Of a stretch of DNA of 64,000 nt, positions 43,801-56,783 are shown in pieces. This DNA is from Ctena decussata (taxonomy: Eukaryota > Mollusca > Bivalvia > Lucinida > Lucinidae), in assembly GCA_963989385.1 (NCBI GenBank), contig OZ022510.1:35965448-36029447 (forward strand), written 5' to 3'. Under the pieces are notes generated by a model. The model saw only the letters and a program-made list of their open reading frames with translations. It was not told the DNA's origin and did no database searches. Each line of letters opens with the position of its first letter. Position 1 is the stretch's first letter. The translations under genes were made by a program, and so were the position numbers.

Positions 43801-46800
43801 AAAATTGAACTCACAAAGATAATAAAGCAGGTTACATGTTGCAGTTGAAAGATAAATGTATGGGCGCCTTTCACTCAGTCTAAATTACTTGCATCTGAAT
43901 GGACACTGTGTGCGGTTGCATATTTGCGCACGTCTGGCATAGCTGCTTGGCCCATCATCCTCCCCTCCCAAGCGAACTATGCCAGCAATACTCGAAATAT
44001 GCCAAAGAGTCTACCCTGTTTACTGTTCCATCTGACCTTACACATGTAATTACTTCAACAGACAGTCACTTCTCAATATCTCCAACTTACTGATATCTCA
44101 AAGTAAATCTTCTGGTCTCAGCAAATTTCCTTTGAGATATCGGTAGTTTGAGATATCCAGAGTTGAACATCCACCAATATAACTATGCCAGCACTGCTCA
44201 AAGTAATGGAAAAAATACTCACACTATTTTTTGGGGAATACTGTACCTCCTGCCAGCAGAATGCCTGAAAATATAAACTAAAAGCGGCAGCAAAAATTGA
44301 ACTCACAAAGATAATAAAGCATGTTACATGTTGCAGGTGAAAGATAAATGTAAGGGCCCCTTTCTCTGAGTCTAAATTACTTCCATCTGAATGGACACTG
44401 TGTGCTGTTGCATATTTGAGCACGTCTGACATAGCTGCTTGGCGTATCATCCTCCCCTCCCAAGCGAACTATGCCAGCAATACTCGAAATATGCCAAAGA
44501 GTCTACCCTGTTTACTGTTCCATCTGACCTTACACATGTATTTACTTCAACAGACAGTCACTTCTCAATATCTCCAACTTACTGATATCTTAAAGTAAAT
44601 CTTCTGGTCCCAGCAAATTTTCTTTGAGATATCGGTAGTTTGAGATATCCAGAGTTGAACATCCACATCCACCAATATAACTATGCCAGCGCTGCTCAAA
44701 GTAATGGAAAAAGTAATCACACTATTTTGGGGAATACTGTACCTCCTGCCAGCAGGATGCCTGAAAATATAAACTAAAAGCGGCAGCAAAAATTGAACTC
44801 ACAAAGATAATAAAGCATGTTACATGTTGCAGGTGAAAGATAAATGTAAGGGCCCCTTTCTCTGAGTCTAAATTACTTGCATCTGAATGGACACTGTGTG
44901 CTGTTGCATATTTGAGTACGTCTGGCATAGCTGCTTGGCCCATCATCCTCCCCTCCCAAGCGAACTATGTCAGCAATACTCGAAATATGCCAAAGAGTCT
45001 ACCCTGTTTACTGTTCCATCTGACCTTACACATGTATTTACTTCAACAGACAGTCACTTCTCAATATCTCCAACTTACTGATATCTCAAAGTAAATCATC
45101 TGGTCCTAGCAAATTTTCTTTGAGATATCGGTAGTTTGAGATATCCAGAGTTGAACATCCACATCCACCAATATAACTATGCCAGCACTGCTCAAAGTAA
45201 TGGAAAAATACTCACACTATTTTGGGGAATACTGTACCTCCTTCCAGCAGGATGCCTGAAAATATAAACTAAAAGCGGCAGCAAAAATTGAACTCACAAA
45301 GATAATAAAGCATGTTACATGTTGCAGGTGAAAGATAAATGTAAGGGCCCCTTTCTCTCAGTCTAAATTACTTGCATCTGAATGGACACTGTGTGCTGTT
45401 GCATATTTGAGTACGTCTGGCATAGCTGCTTGGCTCATCATCCTCCCCTCCCAAGCGAACTATGCCAGCAATACTCGAAATATGCCAAAGAGTCTACCCT
45501 GTTTACTGTTCCATCTGACCTTACACATGTATTTACTTCAACAGACAGTCACTTCTCAATATCTCCAACTTACTGATATCTCAAAGTAAATCATCTGGTC
45601 ACAGCAAATTTTCTTTGAGATATCGGTAGTTTGAGATATCCAGAGTTGAACATCCACATCCACCAATATAACTATGCCAGCACTGCTCAAAGTAATGGAA
45701 AAAATACTCACACTATTTTGGGGAATACTGTACCTCCTGCCAGCAGGATGCCTGAAAATAGAAACTAAAAGCGGCAGCAAAAATTGAACTCACAAAGATA
45801 ATAAAGCAGGTTACATGTTGCAGTTGAAAGATAAATGTATGGGCCCCTTTCTCTCAGACTAAATTACTTGCAACTGAATGGACACTGTGTGTAGTTGCAT
45901 ATTTGAGCACGTCTGGCATAGCTGCTTGGCCCATCATCCTCCCCTCCCAAGCGAACTATGCCAGCAATACTCGAAATATGCCAAAGAGTCTACCCTGTTT
46001 ACTGTTCCATCTGATCTTACACATGTATTTACTTTAACAGACAGTTACTTCTCAATATCTTCAACTTACTGATATCTCAAAGTAAATCTTCTGGTCCCAG
46101 CAAATTTTCTTTGAGATATCGGTAGTTTGAGATATCCAGAGTTGAACATCCACATCCACCAATATTACTAGGCCAGCACTGCTCAAAGTAATGGAAAAAA
46201 ATACTCACACTATTTTGGGATATACTGTACCTCCTGCCAGCAGGATGCCTGAAATTAAAAGCGGCAGCAATAATTGAACTCACAAAGATAATAAAATAGG
46301 TTACATGTTGCAGTTGAAAGATAAATGTATGGGCCCCTCTCTCTGAGTCTAAATTACTTGCATCTTAATGGACACTGTGTGCTGTTGCATATTTGAGCAC
46401 GTCTGGCATAGCTGCTTGGCCCATCATCCTCCCCTCCCAAGCGAACTATGCCAGCAATACTCGAAATATGCCAAAGAGTCTACCCTGTTTACTGTTCCAT
46501 CTGATCTTACACATGTATTTACCTCAACAGACAGTCACTTCTCAATACCTCCAACTTACTGATATCTCAAAGTAAATCTTCTGGTCGCAGCAAATTTTCT
46601 TTGAGATATCGGTAGTTTGAGATATCCAGGGTTGAACATCCACATCCACCAATATAACTATGCCAGCACTGCTCAAAGTAATGGAAAAAATACTCACACT
46701 ATTTTGGGGAATACTGTACCTCCTGCCAGCAGGATGCCTGAAAATATAAACTAAAAGCGGCAGCAAAAATTGAACTCACAAAGATAATAAAGCAGGTTAC

Positions 46801-49800
46801 ATGTTGCAGGTGAAAGATAAATGTATGGGCCCCTTTCTCTCAGACTAAATTACTTGCAACTGAATGGACACTGTGTGCAGTTGCATATTTGAGCACGTCT
46901 GGCATAGCTGCTTGGCCCATCATCCTCCCCTCCCAAGCCAACTATGCCAGCAATACTCGAAATATGCCAAAGAGTCTACCCTGTTTACTGTTCCATCTGA
47001 TCTTACACATGTATTTACTTCAACAGACAGTTACTTCTCAATATCTTCAACTTACTGATATCTCAAAGTAAATCTTCTTGTCCCAGCAAATTTTCTTTGA
47101 GATATCGGTAGTTTGAGATATCCAGAGTTGAACATCCACATCCACCAATATTACTATGCCAGCACTGCTCAAAGTAATGGAAAAAAATACTCACACTATT
47201 TTGGGGGAATACTGTACCTCCTGCCAGCAGGATGCCTGAAAATATAAACTAAAAGCGGCAGCAAAAATGGAACTCACAAAGATAATAAAACAGGTTACAT
47301 GTTGCAGTTGAAAGATAAATGTATGGGCCCCTCTCTCTGAGTCTAAATTACTTGCATCTGAATGGACACTGTGTGCTGTTGCATATTTGAGCACGTCTGG
47401 CATAGCTGCTTGGCCCATCATCCTCCCTTCCCAAGCGAACTATGCCAGCAATACTTGAAATATGCCAAAGAGTCTACCCTGTTTACTGTTCCATCTGACC
47501 TTACACATGTATTTACTTCAACAGACAGTCACTTCTCAATATCTCCAACTTACTGATATCTCAAAGTAAATCTTCTGGTCCTAGCAAATTTTCTTTGAGT
47601 TATCGGTAGTTTGAGATATCCAGAGTTGAACATCCACCAATATAACTATGGCAGCACTGCTCAAAGTAATGGAAAAAGTAATCACATTATTTTGGGGAAT
47701 ACTGTACCTCCTGCCAGCAGGATGCCTGAAAATATAAACTAAAAGCGGCAGCAAAAATTGAACTCACAAAGAAAATAAAGCATGTTATATGTTGCAGGTG
47801 AAAGATAAATGTAAGGGCCCCTTTCTCTGAGTCTAAATTACTTGCATCTGAATGGACACTGTGTGCTGTTGCATATTTGAGTACGTCTGGCATAGCTGCT
47901 TGGCCCATCATCCTCCCCTCCCAAGCGAACTATGCCAGCAATACTCGAAATATGCCAAAGAGTCTACCCTGTTTACTGTTCCATCTGACCTTACACATGT
48001 ATTTACTTCAACAGACAGTCACTTCTCAATATCTCCAACTTACTGATATCTCAAAGAAAATATTCTGGACCCAGCAATATTTTCTTTGAGATATCGGTAG
48101 TTTGAGATATCAAGAGTTGAACATCCACATCCACCAATAACTATGCCAGCACTGCTCAAAGTAATGGAAAAAATACTCACACTATTTTGGGGAATACTGT
48201 ACCTCCTGCCAGCAGGATGCCTGAAAATATAAACTAAAAGCGGCAGCAAAAATTGAACTCACAAAGATAATAAAGCAGGTTACATGTTGCAGTTGAAAGA
48301 TAAATGTATGGACCCCTTTCTCTCAGTCTAAATTACTTGCATCTGAATGGACACTGTGTGCTGTTGCATATTTGAGCATGTCTGGCATAGCTGCTTGGCC
48401 CATCATGCTCCCCTCCCAAGCGAACTATGCCAGCAATACTCGAAATATGCCAAAGAGTCTACTCTGTTTACTGTTCCATCTGACCTTACACATGTATTTA
48501 CTTCAACAGACAGTCACTTCTCAATATCTCCAACTTACTGATATCTCAAAGTAAATCTTCTGGTCCCAGCAAATTTTCTTTGAGATATCGGTAGTTTGAG
48601 ATATTCAGAGTTGAACATCCACCAATATAACTATGCCAGCACTGCTCAGAGTAATGGAAAAAATACTCACACATTTTTTTGGGGAATACTGTACCTCCTG
48701 CCAGCAGGATGCCTGAAAATATAAACTAAAAGCGGCAGCAAAAATTGAACTCACAAAGATAATAAAGCATGTTACATGTTGCAGATGAAAGATAAATGTA
48801 AGGGCCCCTTTCTCTGAGTCTAAATTACTTCCATCTGAATGGACACTGTGTGCTGTTGCATATTTGAGCATGTCTGACATAGCTGCTTGGCCCATCATCC
48901 TCCCCTCCCAAGCGAACTATGCCAGCAATACTCGAAATATGCCAAAGAGTCTACCCTGTTTACTGTTCCATCTGACCTTACACATGTATTTACTTCAACA
49001 GACATCACTTCTCAATATCTCCAACTTACTGATATCTCAAAGTAAATATTCTGGTCCCAGCAAATTTTCTTTGAGATATCGGTAGTTTGAGATATCCAGA
49101 GTTGAACATCCACATCCTCCAATATAACTATGCCAGCACTGCTCAAAGTAATTGAAAAAATACTCACACTATTTTGGGGAATACTGTACCTCCTGCCAGC
49201 AAGATGCCTGAAATATAAACTAACAGCGGCAGCAAAAATTGAACTAACAAAGATAATAACGCAGGTTACATTTTGCAGTTGAAAGATAAATGTATGGGCC
49301 CCTTTCTCTGAGTCTAAATTACTTGCATCTGAATGGACACTGTGTGCTGTTGCATATTTGAGCACGTCTGGCATAGCTGCTTGGCCCATCATCCTCCCCT
49401 CCCAAGCGAACTATGCCAGCAATACTCGAAATGTGCCAAAGAGTCTACCCTGTTTACTGTTTCATCTGACCTTACACATGTATTTACTTCAACAGACAGT
49501 CACTTCTCAATATCTCCATCTTACTGATATCTCAAAGTAAATCTTCTGGTCCCAGCAAATTTTCTTTGAGATATCGGTAGTTTGAGATATCCAGAGTTGA
49601 ACATCCACCAATATAAATATGCCAGCACTGCTCAAAGTAATGGAAAAAATACTCACACAATTTTATGGGGAATACTGTACCTCCTGCCAGCAGGATGCCT
49701 GAAAATATAAACTAAAAGCGGCAACAAAAATTGAACTCACAAAGATAATAAAGCAGGTTACATGTTGCAGTTGAAAGATAAATGTATGGGCCCCTTTCTC

Positions 49801-50965
49801 TGAGTCTAAATTACTTGCATCTGAATGGACACTGTGTGCTGTTGCATATTTGAGCACGTCTGGCATAGCTGCTTGGCCCATCATCCTCCCCTCCCAAGCC
49901 AACTATGCCAGCAATACTCGAAATATGCCAAAGAGTCTACCCTGTTTACTGTTCCATCTGACCTTATACATGTATTTAATTCAACATACAGTCACTTCTC
50001 AATATCTCCAACTTACTGATATCTCAAAATAAATCTTCTGGTCCCAGCAAATGTTCTTTGAGATATCGGTAGTTGGAGATATCCAGAGTTGAACATCCAC
50101 ATCCACCAATATAACTATGCCAGCACTGCTCAAAGTAATGGAAAAAATACTCACACTATTTTGGGGAATACTGTACCTCCTGCCAGCAGGATGCCTGAAA
50201 ATATAAACTAAAACCGGCAGCAAAAATTGAACTCATAAAGATAATAAAGCAGGTTACATGTTGCAGTTGAAAGATAAATGTAGGGCCCCTTTCTCTGAGT
50301 CTAAATTACTTGCATCTAAATGGACACTGTGTGCTGTTGCATATTTGAGCACGTCTGGCATAGCTGCTTGGCCCATCATCCTCCCCTCCCAAGCCAACTA
50401 TGCCAGCAATACTCGAAATATGCCAAAGAGTCTACCTTGTTTACTGTTCCATCTGACCTTACACATGTATTTACTTCAACAGACAGTCACTTCTCAATAT
50501 CTCCAACTTACTGATATCTCAAAGTAAATCTTCTGGTCCCAGCAAATTTTCTTTGAGATATCGGTAGTTTGAGATATCCAGAGTTGAACATCTACATCCA
50601 CCAATATAACTATGCCAGCACTGCTCAAAGTAATTGAAAAAATACTCACACTATTTTGGGGAATACTGCACCTCCTGCTAGCAGGATGCCTGAAAATATA
50701 AACTAAAAGCGGCAGCAAAAATTGAACTCACAAAGATAATAAAGCAGGTTACATGTTGCAGTTGAAAGATAAATGTATGGGCCCCTTTCTCTGAGTCTAA
50801 ATTACTTGCATCTGAATGGACACTGTGTGCTGTTGCATATTTGAGCACGTCTGGCATAGCTGCTTGGCCCATCATCCTCCCCTCCCAAGCGAACTATGCC
50901 AGCAATACTCGAAATATGCCAAAGAGTCTACCCTGTTTACTGTTCCATCTGACCTTACACATGTA

Positions 50966-51985
50966 CGAGGGATGATCCAGAAATTCGTGGACACAATCCA
51001 TAAAATCCAACTGCAATAAGTAATTTCTTTCAAAACTTGACCAATGCTTCTCTATATATTACTGAATAGTTTCTCACAATATCGGGTAAATTCAATACAT
51101 ATTGGGTTTGGCATCTACGTTTGAATATACCAGGGGTTGTCTGTGCGGCGCACTCTAGATCTTTTACAGAAACATACAAAATGTTCCTTTTAAAATAATC
51201 AAATATATTCTTTATCCTTAAAATTTCGATATAAAATTTCAGCCAAGAACTAACATACTATTAGCATTTCCCAATTTCAAACGATATGAATATTTATTAT
51301 TGGCATTTGACATTACATTCTGTACACACAAAACAGACGACCACCCTCTGGCATGAAAGAAGAAAATGACGTTTTTTCCAACATCTGCATGCAAGCAGTT
51401 TGTCTTAAGGCCGACATAAAAACATAAGGAATACAATGTAAACAAATCATATTTTACACGAAGCATCACGAGACATACACGTTTCAAGATACTGTGTAAA
51501 CAAGTCATAAAAATAAATTTCGAGCGACATTTTTGATCCACAGGATGGCAATGGTGCACTTATTTGATCAAATAGTAGATTTTACACCTCAAAACTGAGC
51601 CCAAGAAATGTTTACGCGATATCAGAAGTTGTTCTTTATAAAACCTGATGAAAAACTTGTGACTGTCTTATTGCCCTATTCCTCGCATCATATGAATGCT
51701 GAAACTGTGATTTTAATATCATGATTTCTTTAGTGGATCATATCAGCTTCGTTTTTTGGGCACTTACATATATCAGGCGTCAACGTGACGTTGTGGTGTG
51801 CGCCGCGCAACCTAGGGTAACAGAACAAAATGCATTGTTATATATGAACCGTTTTAGATATCGGATTCAAAATTTAAACGTGTGTTTATCAATGATGTAG
51901 GAATGGGCATGTAACGTTTCATCGACTTCCCAATTCAGATTCCTTTGTTATTTAAGGTGTCCACGAACTTCTGGATCAGCCCTCG
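50966..51985. mobile_element. Non-autonomous mariner-like element (1,020 bp) inside the satellite
   Basis: The left end is CGAGGGATGATCCAGAA and the right end is the complement of CGAGGGCTGATCCAGAA. The inverted repeats are about 29 bp with two mismatches. TA lies at 50964-50965 and 51986-51987, and the unit text ACATG-TA-TTTAC resumes exactly. A TA duplication and GAGGG..TCCAGAA-type ends fit the Tc1/mariner superfamily. The interior ORF (51239-51559, minus, 106 residues) shows no transposase motif. Confidence 0.88.
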
Positions 51986-53915
51986 TATTTACTTCAACAG
52001 ACAGTCACTTCTCAATATCTCCATCTTACTGATATCTCAAAGTAAATCTTCTGGTCCCAGCAAATTTTCTTTGAGATATCGGTAATTTGAGATATCCAGA
52101 GTTGAACATCCACATCTACCAATATAACTATGCCAGCACTGCTCAAAGTAATGGAAAAAATACTCACACTATTTTGGGGAATACTGTACCTCCTGCCAGC
52201 AGGATGCCTGAAAATATAAACTAAAAGCGGCAGCAAAAATTGAACTCACAAAGATAATAAAGCAGGTTACATGTTGCAGCTGAAATATAAATGTATGGGT
52301 CCCTTTCTCTGAGTCTAAATTACTTGCATCTGAATGGACACTGTGTGCTGTTGCATATTTGAGCACAACTGGCATAGCTGCTTGGCCCATCATGCTCCCC
52401 TCCCAAGCGAACTATGCCAGCAATACTCGAAATATGCCAAAGAGTCTACCCTGTTTACTGTTCCATCTGACCTTATACATGTATTTACTTCAACAGACAG
52501 TCACTTCTCAATATCTCCAACTTACTGATATCTCAAAGAAAATCTTCTGGTCCCAGCAAATTTTCTTTGACAAATCAGTAGTTTGAGATATCCAGAGTTG
52601 AACATCCACATCCACCAATATAACTATGCCAGCACTGCTCAAATTAATGGAAAAAATACTCACACTATTTTGGGGAATACTGTACCTCCTGCCAGCAAGA
52701 TGCCTGAAAATATAAACTAAAAGCGGCAGCAAAAATTGAACTCACAAAGATAATAAAGCAGGTTACATTTTGCAGTTGAAAGATAAATGTATGGGCCCCT
52801 TTCTCTCAGTCTAAATTACTTGCATCTGAATGGACACTGTGTGCTGTTGCATATTTGAGCACGTCTGGCATAGCTGCTTGGCCCATCATCCTCCCCTCCC
52901 AAGCGAACTATGCCAGCAATACTCGAAATATGCCAAAGAGTCTACCCTGTTTACTGTTCCATCTGACCTTATACATGTATTTACATAAACAGACAGTCAC
53001 TTCTCAATATCTCCAACTTACTGATATCTCAAAGGAAATCTTCTGGTCCCAGCAAATTTTCATTGAGATATCGGTAGTTTGAGATATCCAGAGTTGAACA
53101 TCCACATCCACCAATATAACTATGCCAGCGCTGCTCAAAGTAATGGAAAAAATACTCACACTATTTTGGGGAATACTGTACCTCCTGCCAGCAGAATGCC
53201 TGAAAATATAAACTAAAAGCGGCAGCAAAAATTGAACTCACAAAGATAATAAAGCAGGTTACATATTGCAGTTGAAAGATAAATGTATGGGGCCCTTTCT
53301 CTGAGTCTAAATTACTTGCATCTGAATGGACACTGTGTGCTGTTGCATATTTGAGCACGTCTGGCATAGCTGCTTGGCCCATCATCCTCCCCTCCCAGGC
53401 GAACTATTCCAGCAATACTCGAAATATGCCAAATAGTCTACCCTGTTTTATGTTCCATCTGACCTTACACATGTATTTACTTCAGCAGACAGTCAACTGT
53501 CAATATCTCCAACTTACTGATATCTCAAAGTAAATCTTCTGGTCGCAGCAAATTTTCTTTGAGATATCGGTAGTTTGAGATATCCAGAGTTAAACATCCC
53601 CTCCCACCAACATAACTATGCCAGCACTGCTCTAAGGACTCAAAGGAATGAAAAAATACTCACACTATTTTGGGGACTACTGTACCTCCTGGAAGCAGTA
53701 TGCCTGAAAATATAAACTAAATATAAGTATAAACTTAAAGCAGCAGCAAAATTTGAACTGATAAAGATAATTAAGCAGGTTACATGTTGCAGTAGAGAGA
53801 TAAATGTATGGGCCCCTTCCTCTGAGTCTTCATTATTTGCATCTGAATGTACACTGTTTGACAAAGCATATTTGAGCATACATAACAGTTTGGGTAAATT
53901 TATCCTTTACCCTGC

Positions 53916-54851
53916 TAACGGCGACTATAGTGGCCATCGCGGGGTATGTCACTTTTAGAACCTTCAAGCACACTAGAGATCATGGACACCCCACCATCTG
54001 CGGTTGTCCTATGCAGGAGGGAATCTGCTTTCTGCTAGAGCAAGGTTTTACCAACCTTACTGATTCGTTGACTTTAAAACTCGGAGAAAACGTCAAAAAT
54101 ATCTGATATTTTCAACATCAGCTTTTCAGGTGACTACCCCTACTTAGTTGATACCGATTTTCTGAAAACTAGACTACATCCTTCCAAACTTTCTCTCTTG
54201 ATAAAATATTCAGCAATAACACCGGGCCTCAGACAAGCAATCACTTTTGTCATACAAAGCATAAAAATGGCTTTAATATCTTGAATTCTTTTCTTAGTGT
54301 CTATGTCGGTTCCCGGTATATCATGTGACATCTAAATACGGCAGGTCACGTGACCTTGGTAACTTCCGGAAATGGCAGCCCACACATCGGTGTTATTGAG
54401 TGAAAATTTCAAGCAAATCGATCAGAGTTTGTGGAAGTTATGGCTTCTGAGATACCCCTACCCCCAGTTTAGGGCCAGGTGAATTATTTTTCTAGCAGTC
54501 TAATGGTTAAAATTACAGATGTGTCAATATATTGCAGGATTAGGCCCCAAATATGCAAATACGAAACCGCTTGGATTCGTACCTGCCCCCTTAACACGTA
54601 TTTTCTCGGGTGCGTCACGTTATTGATCACTTCGTGTTATTGTCCGCATCCTGAAAAAAACTACCAGCTGGATATACAAACACTGCCAGCCTGCACAAAT
54701 GCACAATATAGCGGTTCGGAAAAAAAAATAAAAGAGCTAGGCAATGCATATTTTTGAAAGGGAACTCCGCAAGTCTGATCAGACGGGGCAGTACATGTAT
54801 AGGCTGGTTCGGAGAATCGCAATTTGTGCGTATACCGTACATATTTCTGGT
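53916..54851. other. Non-coding stretch with no recognised gene
   Basis: Sequence beyond the satellite edge. Short ORFs only (for example 54479-54757) without motifs. Confidence 0.4.
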
Positions 54852-55115
54852 TGTTTTGGGTTTAACGGTCCTTTGAGACAATATTTCAGTCTATATCGGG
54901 CCGTCTCCCAAAGGAAGAGAGAAATGACAGACAAGAGTAAAAATTTGCAAACAACCCCCACCCGTACCTATTGCAAGCGCAGTAGGCCCTTGCCCTACTG
55001 TTATCCAAATCAATATGACGCCCCGGCACTGGAAGTTATTACCCAGCACCATCGCACAACCCAACCACCCCCTCATCCATCCATCCATCCATCCATCCAT
55101 CCATCAATCCATCCT
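54852..55115. repeat. Dispersed SINE-like repeat, copy 2, ending in ATCC repeats
   Basis: It matches 11301-11505: TGTTTTGGGTTTAACGG, CAGTCTATATCGGGCCGTCT, TAGGCCCTTGCCCTAC, GGCACTGGAAGTTA. It ends in an ATCC microsatellite (about 55075-55110). The long ORF 54744-55259 runs through it and is not a gene. Confidence 0.72.
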
Positions 55116-55262
55116 TCATATACATACACAGTTTTCATGACGCGGCTGAATTGTGTAACAGTTACTGTTTCATTTGTGCATGCTCTTTGGAACATACAAA
55201 CCGCACACCACAGAACAGACGGTACATATGAGTCGGATCTGAGTCTTGTTCGCACATAATAT

Positions 55263-55498
55263 GAGCCACAACATAACAAAACCAACAATGTGGTTGTGCG
55301 CCCAGTGCAGACTCAGATCAGCCTGGGCATCCGCCAAGTCTGATCAGAGTCTTCGCTGTCCGCATGGAGATAACTTAGCCCCTTAGCTACCCTTTAAGCC
55401 CTTAGCGAAGACTCTGATCTGTCTGAGCGGATGCCCAGGCTGAACTAAGTCTGCGCTGGGCGCACAATCACTTTGTTGGTTTTCTCGTGTCGCAGCTC
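55263..55498. mobile_element. Palindromic MITE, family B, copy 9
   Basis: GAGCCACAACATAAC to CTCGTGTCGCAGCTC with the usual internal CAGCCTGGGCATCCGCC and complement. Confidence 0.85.
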
Positions 55499-55714
55499 AG
55501 TATTACACCTGTTTATTCAGTTATAAGAAGGGGGTTCCTTCAAAGGAAAACTATAAAAATCTAGGTCGCTCTTAAGATGAAGCTAGATCTTAAGACTGTA
55601 AGAGATTAACCTTTCTTATATTACTAATGAATATGTTGGGAGTCATTCTGTGTATGTTTGTGGGGTCGGCTGGAGTGGGAAGGGGGAAACTCCGTCTTAC
55701 ATCCGAATTAATAT

Positions 55715-55964
55715 GAGCTGCGACACGAGAAAACCACCAAAGTGATTGTGCGCCAAGCGTAGACTAAGATCAGCCTGGGCATCTGCCCCAACTGAGCAGA
55801 CTCCATCTGTGCAGACTCTTAGCTGAGCGCTTGAAAGTTAGCTCAGGGTCTAAGCTACCTCCATGCGGACAAGGATGACTCTGATCAGACTTGGCGGATG
55901 CTCAGACTGATCTGAGCCTGCGTTGGGTGCACAACCACTTTGTTGGTTTCTCTTGTCGCGGCCC
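55715..55964. mobile_element. Palindromic MITE, family B, copy 10
   Basis: GAGCTGCGACACGAG to CTTGTCGCGGCCC with ATAT on both sides (4-bp duplication). The internal region carries a small extra duplication around GAGCAGACTCCATC. Confidence 0.85.
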
Positions 55965-56208
55965 ATATGGCAATCAGCTTACCAAATCGCAGCTCAGAGC
56001 TAATAATTCAGATCACAGAACAGCCTGTGCATAAACGTTTGAACTAAGAGTATTCGCTGCGCGCACATGATGAAACTGTTTATTTGGTTATAAGACGGGG
56101 TTTCCTTCAAAGAAATGGACAAAATTCTAGGTCCGCCTCCTGAGACCGTAAGAGAAAAAGCGGTCTCATAGCACACTTACTGATTCAGATAGTCGTTAAA
56201 AGTGCAAA

Positions 56209-56232
56209 TAAATAAATAAATAAATAAATAAG
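56209..56232. repeat. AAAT microsatellite
   Basis: About six AAAT units on the + strand. Confidence 0.9.
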
Positions 56233-56343
56233 CAAAAGTAAGAAACCAAAACGACTAAGTTTGAAAGGCCGTAATTCTGTCAAGCTCGGTTTTTCTCCAT
56301 GAACAAGCCACATATTTTTATTCATGTCCTAAACATGTGTGGT

Positions 56344-56535
56344 ACCCCGGTAGTTCAAAGGGCTAAACGCTGGTCTAACGGGCCTGGGTTCAGCACCCAC
56401 TGGAAGTGGTAATCGTTCCAACCGCAAACGGGATTCTATTGACCACAGCCTTTCACGATCACCCTCCCGTCGTCCAGATATGACTGAAATACTGTTCAAA
56501 GGGCATAAAATCGAATGTCATCCATCATCCATCAT
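56344..56535 (+). mobile_element. tRNA-derived SINE, family 1, copy 3
   Basis: The head is CCGGTAGTTCAAAGGGCTAA, the B-box-like motif GGGTTCAGCACCC, the body core CAGATATGACTGAAATACTG, and the 3' end an ATCC repeat (CATCCATCATCCATC). It aligns with 5309-5500. Confidence 0.75.
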
Positions 56536-56783
56536 CCATCCATTCCAAACACGCTCACAAAGTTTGAAAACAATCCATTGAAAACTGTAGGAAGAGTTGG
56601 TTATACAAAGCCAATACCCTATAGTGCAGAAAAGCTGCCCCAAAAAGACCAAGTTCAAAAGGCTTTAATTCTGCCAAAATTAATTTTACCTCCATTAGCC
56701 ACATACATATATACATTTTCATTATGTCCACCGCAGGTGTACAAGTGTTCAATGTTTGGAAATGATCATTTGAAAACCGATTT

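Larger units (their letters stand above)
30428..53915. repeat. Satellite array of about 45 units, unit about 495 bp
   Basis: An anchor TGGACACTGTGTGCTGTTGC recurs at intervals of 490-500 bp (for example 38446, 38941, 39438, 39934, 40430, 40926). Units in 37-50 kb are nearly identical. Those at 30.4-33 kb and beyond 53.4 kb are diverged or partial, as expected if unequal exchange homogenises the centre. A shorter 462-bp variant lacks about 35 bp after GTTGAAAGAT. Every unit contains the hairpin GATATCTCAAAG...CTTTGAGATATC and two related modules, each with ACTATGCCAGCA. Recurrent ORFs of 60-103 residues on both strands overlap one another and drift with indels, so I see no evidence for a protein. 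Confidence 0.96.

Noticed and set aside
51239..51559. 106-residue ORF inside the mariner-like element as a transposase remnant
   Set aside because: No D,D(34)D motif or helix-turn-helix is visible; the interior seems unrelated to a transposase.
33043..53533. Dozens of recurrent ORFs of 60-103 residues (for example starting MDTVCCCIFEHVWHS or MMGQAAMPDVLKYATAHS) that look like a conserved protein family
   Set aside because: They are the same satellite unit translated in overlapping frames on both strands, broken by single-base indels from unit to unit. No promoter, splice or domain evidence supports coding.
54744..55259. 171-residue ORF, one of the longest outside the copia element
   Set aside because: It runs across a dispersed SINE-like repeat and an ATCC microsatellite and has no domain.
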